Of a stretch of DNA of 64,000 bases, positions 44,234 to 53,930 are shown piece after piece (positions within the stretch are counted from its first letter, which is position 1; each line of letters opens with the position of its first letter). Source of the DNA: Agromyces humatus. GTDB taxonomy: Bacteria; Actinomycetota; Actinomycetes; Actinomycetales; Microbacteriaceae. Made by a program: the position numbers and the translations under genes. The notes under the pieces are model-generated. The model did not search any database and was not told where the DNA came from. It saw nothing but the letters and a program-made list of their open reading frames with translations. The stretch lies in assembly GCF_021228295.1 (NCBI RefSeq), contig NZ_JAJQPD010000004.1, positions 186,001 to 250,000 on the forward strand, in the 5' to 3' direction.

Positions 44234-45385
44234 TCAGGCGCGCGGCGGTGCGGTGGTGGCGCGAACGATGAGCTCGGGCACCCGGGTCGTGCGCTCATGC
44301 GCCGGGTGCTCACCATTCACGCCAGCCGCGCCCCGGTGGCCGGGCACGCCGCCGTCGCCAGCCGCGCCCCGGTCGCCGGGCACGCCGAGCACGTCGAGCA
44401 CCGTCGACATGACGTCGCGGCCGAGCGCGTCGAAGTCCTGCCGCACGGTCGTGAGCGCGGGCGTGAAGTATGCCGCTTCGGGAATGTCGTCGAAGCCGAC
44501 GATGCTGAGGTTGCCGGGCACGTCGACTCCTGCGGCGTGACAGGCGTGCAGCACCCCCAGCGCCATCTGGTCGTTCGCGACGAACACGGCCGTCGCGTCG
44601 GGGTCGGCGATGAGCGCCTGCCCGGCCGCGTGGCCCGACGACGCGAGCCAGTCGCCCTCGATCGGGTCGCGAACCTCGAGTCCGTGCTCGGCCATGGCGT
44701 CGCCCCAGCCGCGCCGGCGCTCGGCGGCATCCATCGAGTCGGCCGGCCCGGTGACGTGCCGGATGGCGCGATGCCCGAGCCCGATGAGGTGCTCGGTCGC
44801 GAGCCGGGCGCCGGCGTACTGGTCGATCGCCACCCGGTGCGGCCCGGGGCGGCCAGCAGCCGCAGGCTCCGGCGGCGGAGCCGGCTCCGACGCCACCGCA
44901 ACGATCGGAACTCCGGCGTCGATGCCCGACACCACCGCCACCCCGTCACGCTCACCCGAGATGAGCACGATCGCCTCGACCCGCTGCAGCACGAGCCGGT
45001 GCACCGCCTGCGTGAGCGTGTCGGCGTCGATCGACCGCATGCTCGCCTGGCTCACCGTGTAGCCCGAGTCGCGCGCGGCCTCGTTGAACCCGAGCGCCGC
45101 GTTCGACGGCCCGTAGTCGGGACGGCCGGCGAGGATCAGCCCGATCGACCCCGAACGCCGCTTCGCCATGGCCCGCGCCGCCGGCGAGGGTGTGTAGTTC
45201 AGGTCGGCGATCGCCTGCTCGACGCGCTCTTTCGTCGACGCCGCGACGCCCGTGAGTCCGTTGAGCACACGCGACACGGTCTGATGCGAGACCCCGGCTC
45301 GACGAGCCACGTCGAACATGGTCGGCACGCCGGAGGGTTCAGCCGGGACATCCGCCTCGACCGGCCCGCCCGCCTGCCTGCTCAC
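44234..45385 (-). CDS. LacI family transcriptional regulator (2)
   Basis: A regulator of about 383 residues. The helix-turn-helix is PTMFDVARRAGVSHQTVSRV, the hinge SPAARAMAKRR, and the effector domain contains GLILAGRPDYGPSNAALGF, HLIGLGHRAIRHVTGPADSM and SIVGFDDIPEAAYF. It is clearly paralogous to regulator 1. The loop after the conserved LGRDVMSTVLDVLGV helix carries a collagen-like insertion (GVPGDRGAAGDGGVPGHRGA) encoded by a DNA tandem repeat. The GTG at 45385 follows AGGGGA; a GTG at 45403 is possible. It starts 26 bp after araA and may be co-transcribed with araDBA. It likely binds the TGTTAGCGCT operators. Confidence 0.9.
   Translation of the reverse strand: MSRQAGGPVEADVPAEPSGVPTMFDVARRAGVSHQTVSRVLNGLTGVAASTKERVEQAIADLNYTPSPAARAMAKRRSGSIGLILAGRPDYGPSNAALGFNEAARDSGYTVSQASMRSIDADTLTQAVHRLVLQRVEAIVLISGERDGVAVVSGIDAGVPIVAVASEPAPPPEPAAAGRPGPHRVAIDQYAGARLATEHLIGLGHRAIRHVTGPADSMDAAERRRGWGDAMAEHGLEVRDPIEGDWLASSGHAAGQALIADPDATAVFVANDQMALGVLHACHAAGVDVPGNLSIVGFDDIPEAAYFTPALTTVRQDFDALGRDVMSTVLDVLGVPGDRGAAGDGGVPGHRGAAGVNGEHPAHERTTRVPELIVRATTAPPRA
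44323..44387. repeat. in-frame tandem duplication inside LacI regulator 2
   Basis: Two 29-bp stretches beginning CAGCCGCGCCCCGGT (44323 and 44359) differ at one base and repeat with a 36-bp period (12 codons). They encode GVPG[DH]RGAAG twice near the C-terminus of the regulator. The period keeps the frame, so the repeat can expand or contract without destroying the gene. Confidence 0.75.
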
Positions 45386-45411
45386 GCGTCCCCTGCCCGG
45401 CACCCGTCGAC

Positions 45412-46935
45412 TCAGAGGCCCTGTGCCAGTCGGAAGTAGGCCTGGTTCCAGCGTACTTCGCGCTGGAAATCGGGCAGCGTCGTCTGCTCGTCGATGACGA
45501 GCAACTCGGTCTTCGCCATCTCGGCGAAGTCGCGGAACACGTCGACGCCCACCGCGGTCGACATCACCGTGTGGTGCGCGGCGCCGGCCGTGAGCCAGGC
45601 CGCGGCCGACGTGCGGAAGTCGGGCGCCGGCTTCCAGACGGCGCGTCCGACGGGCAGGTTGGGCAGCGGATGCCGCGGCTCGACGTTCTCGACCACGTTG
45701 GCCGTGAGTCGGAACCGGTCGCGCATGTCGCTGAGCGCGACGACGACCGCCGGGCCGGGGTCGGCCGTGAAGACGAGCCGCACGGGGTCGTCCTTGCCGC
45801 CGATGCCGAGCGGGTGCACCTCGAGCGACGGGCGCGACGTCGTGAGCGACGGCGACACCTCGAGCATGTGCGCCCCGAGGATGAGCTCGTCGCCGGGCGT
45901 GAGGTCGTAGGTGTAGTCCTCCATGAGCGACGCGCCGCCGGGCAGGCCCGCGCCCATGACGTTCGCGATGCGCACGAGCACGGCGGTCTTCCAATCGCCC
46001 TCGGCGCCGAAGCCGTAGCCCTCGGCCATGAGCCGCTGCACCGCGAGGCCCGGCAGCTGCTTCAACGCGCCGAGGTCTTCGAACGACGTGGTGAAGGCGC
46101 CGAAGCCGCCCTCTTCGAGGAACGAACGCAGGCCCGACTCGATCGCCGCGCCGTACCGCAGCGAGGCATGGCGGTCGCCGCCCGTGCGGAGCGACGGAAC
46201 CACGTCGTACAGCTCCTCGTACTCGGCGACGAGGGCGTCGATGTCGGCATCGGCCGTCGCATGCACCGCCTCGGCGAGCTCGTTCACGCCCCACGTGTTC
46301 ACCTGCACGCCGAACCGCAGCTCGGCCTCGGTCTTGTCGCCCTCGGTGACGGCGACGTAGCGCATGTTGTCGCCGAAGCGGGCGAGCTTCAGGTTGCGCG
46401 ACGCCGCGAGCCCGGCCGCCGCGCGCTGCCACGTGCCGAGCTCGGCCTGCATGCGCGGGTCGGAGGCGTGCCCCACGATCGTCTTACGCGGCACGCCGAG
46501 GCGGGTCTGGATGTACCCGAACTCGCGGTCGCCGTGCGCGGCCTGGTTGAGGTTCATGAAGTCGAAGTCGATCTCGCCCCAGGGCAGCTCGACGTTCGCC
46601 TGCGTGTGCAGGTGCGCGAGCGGCTTCTGCAGGGCGTCGAGTCCGGCGATCCACATCTTCGCGGGGCTGAATGTGTGCATCCACGCGGTCACGCCGATCA
46701 CGCGGTCGTCGGCGTTGGCCTCGAGCGCGACCCGCTTGATCGCGGCCGAGTCGGTGAGCACCGGCTTCCAAACGAGTCGCACCGGCACATCGGATGACCC
46801 GCCGAGCGTCTCGGCGATGACCCTCGACTGCTCGGCGACCTGACGCAGGGTGTCCTCGCCGTAGAGCCCCTGGCTGCCGGTGAGGAACCAGACCTCGTAC
46901 GCGTCGAGCGAGGTGGCGAGCGGGGTGCGGGTCAT
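45412..46935 (-). CDS. araA: L-arabinose isomerase
   Basis: A 507-residue enzyme converting L-arabinose to L-ribulose in the cytoplasm. It opens [20 protein letters not shown]. The metal-binding Glu/His residues lie in [28 protein letters not shown] and [12 protein letters not shown], with a further His in [32 protein letters not shown] is also diagnostic. The ATG at 46935 follows AGGAGA. It is the third gene of araD-araB-araA, with a 131-bp repeat-rich gap before it. Confidence 0.97.
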   Translation of the reverse strand: MTRTPLATSLDAYEVWFLTGSQGLYGEDTLRQVAEQSRVIAETLGGSSDVPVRLVWKPVLTDSAAIKRVALEANADDRVIGVTAWMHTFSPAKMWIAGLDALQKPLAHLHTQANVELPWGEIDFDFMNLNQAAHGDREFGYIQTRLGVPRKTIVGHASDPRMQAELGTWQRAAAGLAASRNLKLARFGDNMRYVAVTEGDKTEAELRFGVQVNTWGVNELAEAVHATADADIDALVAEYEELYDVVPSLRTGGDRHASLRYGAAIESGLRSFLEEGGFGAFTTSFEDLGALKQLPGLAVQRLMAEGYGFGAEGDWKTAVLVRIANVMGAGLPGGASLMEDYTYDLTPGDELILGAHMLEVSPSLTTSRPSLEVHPLGIGGKDDPVRLVFTADPGPAVVVALSDMRDRFRLTANVVENVEPRHPLPNLPVGRAVWKPAPDFRTSAAAWLTAGAAHHTVMSTAVGVDVFRDFAEMAKTELLVIDEQTTLPDFQREVRWNQAYFRLAQGL

Positions 46936-46962
46936 CGGTGTCTCCTGGGGTTCATGGCGGTG

Positions 46963-47020
46963 CGAGGTTCGGTGGTGGCGAGGTCGGTGGTGAGGTTCGG
47001 TGGCGAGGTTCGCGGTGGTG
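46963..47020. repeat. degenerate tandem repeats between araB and araA
   Basis: The motif GAGGTTCGGTGG recurs with small changes (GCGAGGTTCGGTGGTGGCGA, GGTCGGTGGTGAGG, GAGGTTCGCGGTGGTG). The run looks like slippage-prone simple sequence; it is not a hairpin and no gene lies in it. Confidence 0.6.
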
Positions 47021-47066
47021 CCGGGGTTCGCACTGGGTGCGAGCCGGCCGGTGACGGTGCGGGCGG

Positions 47067-48677
47067 TCAGAGCGCGTCGACGGCGGCGGCCTCGGCGGCG
47101 AGCCCGGCCCGGTAGCGGTCGAGGTAGGCGGCGAAGCCGGCGATATCCGCCGGATCGGGGTCGACGGTGTCGACAGCGGCGTTCGCGAAGACGCGGTCGC
47201 GCAGGTACGCGCCGAGGTCGAGCTCGTCGGCCGTGGACAGGTACGACGCGAGCACGGCGATGCCCCAGGCGCCGCCCTCCGACGCGGTTTCGCCGACCGC
47301 GACGGGCGCCTCGAGCGCGCCCGCGAGGAACCGCTGGGCGACCCCGGCGGTGCGGAAGATACCGCCGTGGGCGAACATCCGGTCGAGTTCGACGCCCTCG
47401 CCGGCGAGCACCCGCATGCCGAGCGCCAGGGTGCCGTACACGCCGTACAACTGGGCGCGCATGAAGTTCGCGAGGGTGAGCGTGCTGTCTGGGGTGCGGA
47501 CGATCAGGGGCCGACCCTCGGCGAGCCCCGCGATCGGCTCGCCGGCGAGGTGGTTGTAGGCGAGCAGCCCGCCCGCGTCGGCCTCGCCGTCGAGGGCCTC
47601 GCGGAAGAGCGCCTCGAACACGGCGTCGGTGTCGACCGAGAGCCCGGCGACCGCGGCGAACCGCCCGAACACGCCCGCCCAGGCGGCGAGTTCGCTCGCC
47701 CCGTTGTTGCAGTGCACCATCGCCACGGGATCGCCCGCGGGCGTCGTGACGACGTCGAGTTCGTGGTGGGCGTGCTCGAGCGGCCGTTCGAGCACGACCA
47801 TCGCGAAGATGCTCGTTCCGGCACTGACGTTGCCCGTGCGCGGCGCGACCGAGTTCGTGGCGACCATGCCCGTGCCGGCGTCGCCCTCGGGCGGGCACAG
47901 CGCGGCCCCCGGCCGCAGTGCGCCCGTGGGGTCGAGGAGCGCGGCGCCCTCGGCGGTGAGCGCCCCGGCCGGCCGACCCGCGGGCAGTACCTCTGGAAGC
48001 AGCTCTGCGACGTGCGGCCCGAGCGCGCGGTCGGCGACGAGCCCGTCGTAGACGCCCAGCAGCCGAGCGTCGTAGTCGTTGGTCGAGGAGTCGATCGGGA
48101 ACATCCCCGAGGCATCGCCGACGCCGAGCACCTTGCGTCCCGTGAGCTTCCAGTGCACGTACCCGGCGAGCGTCGTGGAGAATCGGATGTCCCGCACGTG
48201 CGGCTCCCCGTCGAGGATCGCCTGGTGCAGGTGGGCGATCGACCACCGCAGCGGGATGTTCAGGCCGAACCGCTCGCTGAGCTCGGCGGCGGCGGCGCCC
48301 GTCGACGTGTTGCGCCACGTTCGGAACGGCACGAGCAGTTCATCGTCCGCGTCGAACACGAGGTAGCCGTGCATCATCGCCGAGACGCCGATCGCGCCGA
48401 ACGTCTGCGGCTCCACGTCGTAGCGCCGTCGCACGTCGGCGACGAGGTCGGCGTAGGCCGCCTGCAGGCCCGACCAGACGGCCTCGAGCGAGTAGGTCCA
48501 GCGGCGGTCGACGAACTCGTTCTCCCACTCGTGGCTGCCGACCGCGAGCACGTCGGTCGCATCGTCGCCGACCAGGCACGCCTTGATGCGGGTCGAACCG
48601 AGTTCGATGCCGAGCGAGGTGCGCCCCTCGAGGATCGCCGTTCTCGCGTCATCCGTCGACTTGGCGGTGTCGGTCAT
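47067..48677 (-). CDS. araB: ribulokinase (FGGY family)
   Basis: A 536-residue sugar kinase. It has the N-terminal ATPase-fold segment [20 protein letters not shown], then [39 protein letters not shown], a [10 protein letters not shown] motif and the C-terminal [20 protein letters not shown] with the ATP-binding glycines. It phosphorylates L-ribulose to L-ribulose 5-phosphate. The ATG overlaps the araD stop by four bases. It lacks the strongest similarity to the enterobacterial AraB form but fits the FGGY ribulokinases found in actinobacterial arabinose operons. Confidence 0.93.
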   Translation of the reverse strand: MTDTAKSTDDARTAILEGRTSLGIELGSTRIKACLVGDDATDVLAVGSHEWENEFVDRRWTYSLEAVWSGLQAAYADLVADVRRRYDVEPQTFGAIGVSAMMHGYLVFDADDELLVPFRTWRNTSTGAAAAELSERFGLNIPLRWSIAHLHQAILDGEPHVRDIRFSTTLAGYVHWKLTGRKVLGVGDASGMFPIDSSTNDYDARLLGVYDGLVADRALGPHVAELLPEVLPAGRPAGALTAEGAALLDPTGALRPGAALCPPEGDAGTGMVATNSVAPRTGNVSAGTSIFAMVVLERPLEHAHHELDVVTTPAGDPVAMVHCNNGASELAAWAGVFGRFAAVAGLSVDTDAVFEALFREALDGEADAGGLLAYNHLAGEPIAGLAEGRPLIVRTPDSTLTLANFMRAQLYGVYGTLALGMRVLAGEGVELDRMFAHGGIFRTAGVAQRFLAGALEAPVAVGETASEGGAWGIAVLASYLSTADELDLGAYLRDRVFANAAVDTVDPDPADIAGFAAYLDRYRAGLAAEAAAVDAL

Positions 48678-49420
48678 CGGCGTGCATCCCCACTCTGGCC
48701 ATAGGCGTTCTGGTAGCGGTCGTAGAGGCGGTCGATCGCCTGCTGCGGGATCGGAATGAGCGGGCCCGCCTCGCGGGCGAGGTGCACGCTGCGGGCGACG
48801 TCCTCGACCATGACGGCCGCCTTCACGGCGTCCTTCGCGTTCGCGCCGATCGTGAACGGACCGTGGTTCTGCATGAGCACCGCGCGGGACCGGTGGCCCC
48901 TCAGCGTCTCGACGATGCCGCGGCCGATCGAGTCGTCCCCGATGATCGCGAACGGGCCGATCGGGATCGGCCCGCCGAACTCGTCGGCCATCGCCGTGAT
49001 GACGCACGGGATCTCTTCACCGCGCGCCGCCCAGGCGACGGCGAAGGCCGAGTGGGTGTGCACGACGCCGCCGACCTCGGGCATGTGCCGGTACACGTAG
49101 GCGTGCGCGGCCGTGTCGCTCGACGGACTGCGGTCGGAGCCGGGCGTGCCCGGGATCACGTTGCCTTGGAGGTCGCAGAGGATCATGTTCTCGGGCGTGA
49201 GCTCGTCGTACGAGACGCCCGAAGGCTTGATCACGAACAGGTCGGCGCCGGGCACGCGGCCCGAGACGTTGCCGCCCGTCCAGACGACGAGCCCGTAGCG
49301 CACCAGTTCGCCGTGCAGCTTCGCGACGTCGTCGCGCACCTGCGCGATCGCCGCCTCGAACTCGGGAGCGAGCTCGGGGGCGAGCTCGGGTGCGAGCTCG
49401 GGTGCTGGGCTGGTCGTCAC
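48674..49420 (-). CDS. araD: L-ribulose-5-phosphate 4-epimerase (copy 1)
   Basis: A 248-residue class II aldolase-fold epimerase that turns L-ribulose 5-phosphate into D-xylulose 5-phosphate. Zinc ligands lie in VVHTHSAFAVAWAARG and the NHG of [32 protein letters not shown] forms the phosphate site and the C-terminal RYQNAYGQ carries the catalytic Tyr. An unusual N-terminal run of PELA repeats (PAPELAPELAPELAPEF) is encoded by a 12-bp tandem repeat and is absent from copy 2. GAAGGAG eight bases before the GTG sets the start. It is the first gene of araDBA, with two LacI-type operators just upstream. Confidence 0.95.
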   Translation of the reverse strand: MTTSPAPELAPELAPELAPEFEAAIAQVRDDVAKLHGELVRYGLVVWTGGNVSGRVPGADLFVIKPSGVSYDELTPENMILCDLQGNVIPGTPGSDRSPSSDTAAHAYVYRHMPEVGGVVHTHSAFAVAWAARGEEIPCVITAMADEFGGPIPIGPFAIIGDDSIGRGIVETLRGHRSRAVLMQNHGPFTIGANAKDAVKAAVMVEDVARSVHLAREAGPLIPIPQQAIDRLYDRYQNAYGQSGDARR

Positions 49421-49445
49421 GCGGGGGCTCCTTCGTCACTGATTC

Positions 49446-49480
49446 GTTAGCGCTAGCAACGATCAATGTTAGCGCTAACG
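49446..49480. promoter_or_regulatory. paired LacI-family operators upstream of araDBA
   Basis: CGTTAGCGCTAGCAA (from 49445) and TGTTAGCGCTAACG (49467-49480) have centres 22 bp apart, about two helical turns. The second has a perfect 12-bp core, GTTAGCGCTAAC. They sit 26-60 bp upstream of the araD GTG, over the expected promoter. Confidence 0.82.
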
Positions 49481-49674
49481 GAATGCCGCTGCAAGGGACA
49501 TCCGTCGCCCGCCGGCCAACTCACCCGCGGTCCCTCCCCGCCCAGCGGGAACCTCGTGCCGAAGCCCAGTGCAGGAACTTCCGGCCCCTCGTCGGCGTGC
49601 CGCCGTGCCCCGCTCGGCGTGTCGGCCGGTGCTTCCTTCATTCGCGCCGACACGCCGACGTGTCCCCAGACGAC
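49481..49674. other. intergenic region upstream of araDBA and downstream of the MmsAB operon
   Basis: The gap between araD and mmsB totals 301 bp. Apart from the operators and the terminator described separately, it contains the dispersed 16-mer GAAGTTCCTGCACTGG (inverted, 49566-49581) and imperfect CGGCGTGTCGGC palindromes near 49613-49660. No coding potential was seen. Confidence 0.5.
49566..49581 (-). repeat. dispersed 16-bp intergenic motif, copy 2
   Basis: CCAGTGCAGGAACTTC is the exact reverse complement of the motif at 26231-26246, in a similar GC-rich, palindrome-containing intergenic context. Confidence 0.45.
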
Positions 49675-49704
49675 GAGGGCCCCCGCCGGATGGCGGGGGC
49701 TCTC
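49675..49704 (-). terminator. hairpin terminator after the MmsB-like permease gene
   Basis: A 13-bp stem with one G-T wobble (core GGCCCCCGCC / GGCGGGGGCT) and the loop GGAT, 17 bp after the permease stop. It closes the araD2-chvE-mmsA-mmsB operon. Confidence 0.7.
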
Positions 49705-49721
49705 GGTCGTAGCGGGTGCGG

Positions 49722-50966
49722 TCAGTTGCCGCCCGACCGGCGCTTGTTGTACACGTCGAACGCGACCGCGAGCAGCAGCACGAGGCCCTTCACGGCCTGC
49801 TGCCACTCGATGCCGATGCCCATGATCGACATGCCGTTGTTGAGCACGCCGATGATGAGGCCACCGATGATCGCGCCGCCGATCGTGCCGACGCCGCCCT
49901 GCACGGCCGCGCCGCCGATGAACGCCGCCGAGATCGCCTCGAGCTCGAACCCGTCACCGGCCTTCGGCCCGGCGAGGTTCAGTCGGGCTGTGAAGATGAG
50001 GCCCGCGAGCGCGGCGAGCACGCCCATGTTGACGAACAGCCAGAAGTCGACCCGGCGGGTCTTGATGCCCGACAGCTCGGCTGCGTGACGGTTGCCGCCG
50101 ATCGCGTAGATGTGGCGGCCGAACACCGTGCGGTTCATCACGACGCCATACACGAGCACGAGCACCGCGAGGATGATGAGCGTGATCGGGATGCCCTTGT
50201 ACGACGCGAGCGAGTAGGCGAAGAAGCCGATCGCGACCGAGACGAGCACGAGCTTCGTGATGAACCACGCCATCGGCTCGACGTCCTGGCTGTACTTCTG
50301 GCGTCCGCGGCGGGTGCGCACCTGCTGCACGACGAGCGCGATGATCGCGAGCGCGCCGACTCCCAGGGTCAACGGATCGATCTCGAACTCGCCGAACACA
50401 TCCGTGAGGAATCCGTTGCCGAGGGCGCGGTACTCGGCGGGGAACGAGCCGATGTTCGCGTTGCCGAGTACGACGAGGGCGAGACCGCGGAAAATGAGCA
50501 TGCCGGCCAGGGTCACGATGAACGCGGGAATGCCCACGTAGGCGATCCAGAAGCCCTGCCACACGCCGACCAGCGCGCCGATGCCGAGCGAGAGGATGAC
50601 CGCGAGCCACCACGGCAGGCCCCATTGCACGGCGAACACGCCAGAGCAGGCACCGACGAAGGCCGCGACCGATCCGACCGAGAGGTCGATGTGGCCGGCG
50701 ATGATCACCATCACCATGCCGATCGCGAGCACGAGGATGTACCCGTTCTGCACGACGAGGTTCGAGATGTTCTGCGGGCGAAGCAGGATGCCGTCGGTGA
50801 GGATCGCGAACAGCACGACGACCGCGATGAGCGCGATGAAGATGCCGTTCTTGCCGAGGTCGGCCAGGATGTGGCTCAGGCGGTCGGTGAGCTTGTTCTC
50901 GGTCGGGTTGACGTTGCCACCGCCGACGCGGGCTTCCTCGATGGTGGGGGGATTGGGGTTCGACAT
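49722..50966 (-). CDS. mmsB: CUT2 multiple-monosaccharide ABC transporter permease
   Basis: A 414-residue permease, longer than YtfT/YjfF, with about ten to twelve hydrophobic helices. It contains VMVIIAGHIDLSVGSVAAFV, FGRHIYAIGGNRHAAELSGI and FIGGAAVQGGVGTIGGAIIG. The extended form with a basic loop (QQVRTRRGRQKYSQDVEP) matches MmsB/GguB partners of ChvE-type binding proteins, which move L-arabinose, xylose, galactose and glucose. It follows the ATPase gene by 26 bp and is the last gene of its operon. Confidence 0.92.
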   Translation of the reverse strand: MSNPNPPTIEEARVGGGNVNPTENKLTDRLSHILADLGKNGIFIALIAVVVLFAILTDGILLRPQNISNLVVQNGYILVLAIGMVMVIIAGHIDLSVGSVAAFVGACSGVFAVQWGLPWWLAVILSLGIGALVGVWQGFWIAYVGIPAFIVTLAGMLIFRGLALVVLGNANIGSFPAEYRALGNGFLTDVFGEFEIDPLTLGVGALAIIALVVQQVRTRRGRQKYSQDVEPMAWFITKLVLVSVAIGFFAYSLASYKGIPITLIILAVLVLVYGVVMNRTVFGRHIYAIGGNRHAAELSGIKTRRVDFWLFVNMGVLAALAGLIFTARLNLAGPKAGDGFELEAISAAFIGGAAVQGGVGTIGGAIIGGLIIGVLNNGMSIMGIGIEWQQAVKGLVLLLAVAFDVYNKRRSGGN

Positions 50967-50992
50967 GGGGTTCTCCTGGTGGTCCGCCGGGG

Positions 50993-52522
50993 TCAGCGGG
51001 GCTTTTCCATGGTCATGAGCTTGAGCATCGCCTCGGGTGTCGCCTCGGCGACGGGGAGCTCGCCGGTGATGCGGCCCTCGGAGAGCGCGTAGACGCGGTC
51101 CGAGATGCCGAGGAGCTCGGGCAGCTCCGACGAGATGACGATGATGCCCTTGCCCTGGGCTGCGAGCCGATTGATGATCGAGTAGATCTCGTACTTCGCA
51201 CCCACGTCGATGCCGCGGGTGGGCTCATCGAGGATGAGCACGTCGGGGTCGGAGTAGATCCACTTCGACAGGACGACCTTCTGTTGGTTGCCCCCCGAGA
51301 GCTTGCCGGTCTTCACGAGCACGTTCGGCGCCTTGATGTTCATCGAGGTGCGGTACTCGTTGGCGACCTTGTACTCCTCGTTGTCGTGCACGAGACCGTA
51401 CTTCTCGAGCTTCTTCAGCGATGCCATCGAGATGTTGCGCTTGATGTCCTCGATCAGGTTGAGACCGTAGGTCTTGCGATCCTCGGTCGCGTAGGCGATG
51501 CCGTGCTGGATGGCCTCGGCGACGGTGCGCGTTCGGATCTCGTTGCCGCGCAGGAACACGCGGCCCGAGATCTTCGATCCGTACGACTGGCCGAACAGGC
51601 TCATCGCGAACTCGGTGCGCCCCGCGCCCATGAGCCCGGCGATGCCGACGATCTCGCCGGCGCGCACGTTGAGATTGACCTTGTCGACGACGACGCGCGA
51701 CGTGTCCTGCGGGTGGTGCGCCGTCCAGTCCTCCACGCGCAGCAGCTCTTCGCCGATGTGGGGCGTGTGGTCGGGGTACCGGTGCTCGAGGTCGCGACCC
51801 ACCATGTCCTTGATGATGCGGTCTTCGGTGACATCGGTCTTCGCGATGGTCTCGATGGTCTTGCCGTCGCGGATGACGGTGACCGAGTCGGCGACCTTCT
51901 TGATCTCGTTCAGCTTGTGGCTGATGATGATCGACGTGATGCCCTGCCCCTTGAGGTGCAGGATCAGGTTCAGCAGGTGATCGGAGTCCTCGTCGTTGAG
52001 GGCTGCGGTCGGCTCGTCGAGAATGAGCAGCTTGACCTCTTTCGAGAGCGCCTTGGCGATCTCGACCAGCTGCTGCTTGCCGACGCCGATGTCCATGATC
52101 TTCGTCGTGGGGTTCTCGCGCAGGCCGACTCGGGCGAGCAGCTTCGACGCCTCGAAGTTCGTCTTGTTCCAGTCGATGAGCCCGCCGCGCCCGCGCAGCT
52201 CGTTGTTCAGGAAGATGTTCTCGGCGATCGAGAGGTAGGGGCTGAGCGCCAGCTCCTGGTGGATGATGACGATGCCCTTGGCCTCACTGTCGGTGAGGTC
52301 CTTGAACTCGACCGTCTCGTTCTCGAAGACGATGTCGCCGTTGTAGGTGCCGTGCGGGTAGACACCCGAGAGCACCTTCATGAGGGTCGACTTTCCGGCC
52401 CCGTTCTCGCCGCAGATCGCGTGCACCTCGCCGCGCGCGACCGAGAGATTGACGTTCGCGAGGGCCTTCACGCCCGGGAACGTCTTCGTGATGCCGCGCA
52501 TCTCGAGAATGTCAGTGGTCAT
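50993..52522 (-). CDS. mmsA: CUT2 multiple-monosaccharide ABC transporter ATPase
   Basis: A 509-residue double ATPase. It has Walker [18 protein letters not shown] and Walker [13 protein letters not shown] in the first domain. The second carries a degenerate Walker A ([16 protein letters not shown]), signature [15 protein letters not shown] and Walker [13 protein letters not shown]. It is of the MmsA/GguA type. It pairs with the permease downstream and the ChvE-like protein upstream. Its base use is slightly less GC-rich than that of its neighbours, as is common for highly conserved transporter genes. Confidence 0.94.
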   Translation of the reverse strand: MTTDILEMRGITKTFPGVKALANVNLSVARGEVHAICGENGAGKSTLMKVLSGVYPHGTYNGDIVFENETVEFKDLTDSEAKGIVIIHQELALSPYLSIAENIFLNNELRGRGGLIDWNKTNFEASKLLARVGLRENPTTKIMDIGVGKQQLVEIAKALSKEVKLLILDEPTAALNDEDSDHLLNLILHLKGQGITSIIISHKLNEIKKVADSVTVIRDGKTIETIAKTDVTEDRIIKDMVGRDLEHRYPDHTPHIGEELLRVEDWTAHHPQDTSRVVVDKVNLNVRAGEIVGIAGLMGAGRTEFAMSLFGQSYGSKISGRVFLRGNEIRTRTVAEAIQHGIAYATEDRKTYGLNLIEDIKRNISMASLKKLEKYGLVHDNEEYKVANEYRTSMNIKAPNVLVKTGKLSGGNQQKVVLSKWIYSDPDVLILDEPTRGIDVGAKYEIYSIINRLAAQGKGIIVISSELPELLGISDRVYALSEGRITGELPVAEATPEAMLKLMTMEKPR

Positions 52523-52560
52523 CGTTGCTCCTGCTGCTCCTGCTTGATCACCGGGACCGC

Positions 52561-52680
52561 CGGTCGAGTAGCGGGCGGAACCCGCGTATCGAGACCTGCC
52601 CAGAGAGATTAGCCTGCTGGGGCTCGATGCGCGGGGTTTCGAGACGCGCCTTCGGCGCTGCTCAACCCGCTACTCGACCG
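52561..52680. repeat. 120-bp element bounded by a perfect 15-bp inverted repeat
   Basis: CGGTCGAGTAGCGGG (52561-52575) and CCCGCTACTCGACCG (52666-52680) are exact inverted copies. Inside are GCGTATCGAGACC (as at 19955) and GGTTTCGAGACGCGCC-TTCG-GCGCTGCTCAACCCGC (as at 17311), so it looks like a composite of two palindromic units. It lies between the ChvE-like gene and the MmsA gene, within the operon. It is too short for any transposase. Confidence 0.8.
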
Positions 52681-52692
52681 ACGAATCACTCA

Positions 52693-53814
52693 TCAGCCGT
52701 TGATTTCCTCTTCGGTCCAGTAGCCGCTTTCGACCAGGACCTCGGTGATGTTGTCCTTGACGACGATCTGCGACTCGAGCAGGTACGACGGCACGGTCTT
52801 CACGCCGTTGTCGTAGTCCTCGGTGTTGTTGACCTCGGGCTCTTCGCCGTTCAGGATCGCCGCGGCCATGTCGACGGCGACGGCCGCGAGCTCACGGGTG
52901 TCCTTGAAGATGGTGGCGAACTGCTCGCCCGAGTTGATCGCCTTGACCGAGTCGAGCTCGGCGTCCTGGCCCGAGATGATCGGCCAGCCCTCGCCGACCG
53001 AGTAGCCCGCGTCGGTGAGCGCCGAGATGATGCCGCGCGACAGGCCGTCGTAGGGCGAGAGCACCGCGTTGACCGTGGAGCCGTCGGAGTACGTCGAGGT
53101 GAGGATGTTCTCCATGCGCTCCTGCGCGACCTCGCCGTCCCAGCGGAGGATGGCGGCCTGCTCGAAGTCGGTCTGGCCCGACTTCACGACGAGGGTGCCC
53201 TCGTCGATGTACGGCTGCAGGGTGTCGATCGCGCCGTTCCAGAAGAACGTGGCGTTGTTGTCGTCGGGCGAACCGGCGAACAGCTCGACGTTGAAGGGCC
53301 CGGCAGGCGCATCGGCCGCCGGCTCGCCCTCGAGGTCGGTCAGGCCGAGGCCGTTGAGCAGCGAGGTCGCCTGCTGGACGCCGACGATGTAGTTGTCGAA
53401 CGACGCGTAGTAGTCGACGTTCTCGGAGTCGCGGATGAGGCGGTCGTACGCGATCACGGGGATCTCGGCGTCGGCCGCGTCCTGCAGCACCTGCGTCAGG
53501 GTGGTGCCGTCGATCGAGGCGATGATGAGCGCCTCGGCGCCCTTCGTGATCATGTTCTCGATCTGCGAGACCTGCGTGGGGATGTCGTCCTCTGCATACT
53601 GCAGGTCGACCTTGAAGCCCTGCTCCTCGAGCTGCTCCTTGACGGCGTCGCCGTCCTGGATCCAGCGCTCGGAGCTCTTGGTGGGCATCGCGACGCCGAT
53701 GAGGCCGCCGTCGCTGCCGCCATCGCCGCCGCCGGCGTTGCCCGAGCACGCCGCGAGCGCCAGCATCGAGCCGGCCGCAAGCGTCGCGAGAAGCACCTTC
53801 TTCGTGTTCTTCAC
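52693..53814 (-). CDS. chvE: ChvE-like sugar-binding lipoprotein
   Basis: A 373-residue lipoprotein. The signal peptide [20 protein letters not shown] ends in the lipobox ALAAC. The mature part has [50 protein letters not shown] and [19 protein letters not shown], the typical pattern of ChvE/multiple-monosaccharide binding proteins. In Agrobacterium ChvE binds arabinose, xylose, glucose and galactose; specificity here is inferred. AAAGGAAA before the GTG at 53814 sets the start. It is the second gene of the operon, after araD copy 2. Confidence 0.92.
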   Translation of the reverse strand: MKNTKKVLLATLAAGSMLALAACSGNAGGGDGGSDGGLIGVAMPTKSSERWIQDGDAVKEQLEEQGFKVDLQYAEDDIPTQVSQIENMITKGAEALIIASIDGTTLTQVLQDAADAEIPVIAYDRLIRDSENVDYYASFDNYIVGVQQATSLLNGLGLTDLEGEPAADAPAGPFNVELFAGSPDDNNATFFWNGAIDTLQPYIDEGTLVVKSGQTDFEQAAILRWDGEVAQERMENILTSTYSDGSTVNAVLSPYDGLSRGIISALTDAGYSVGEGWPIISGQDAELDSVKAINSGEQFATIFKDTRELAAVAVDMAAAILNGEEPEVNNTEDYDNGVKTVPSYLLESQIVVKDNITEVLVESGYWTEEEING

Positions 53815-53930
53815 GGTGTTTCCTTTCACTGTGTCAATCAATTGGACGTCGTTGTCTTGGTGACTGTCGGAGTCGGCTGCGTCCATGCCAGCCGCCTCCC
53901 CTCGCCGACCGCCGTTGGCGATCGCAAGTC

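Noticed and set aside
52561..52680. Insertion sequence bounded by 15-bp inverted repeats
   Set aside because: It is only 120 bp long with no transposase and no visible target duplication. At most it is a miniature element.
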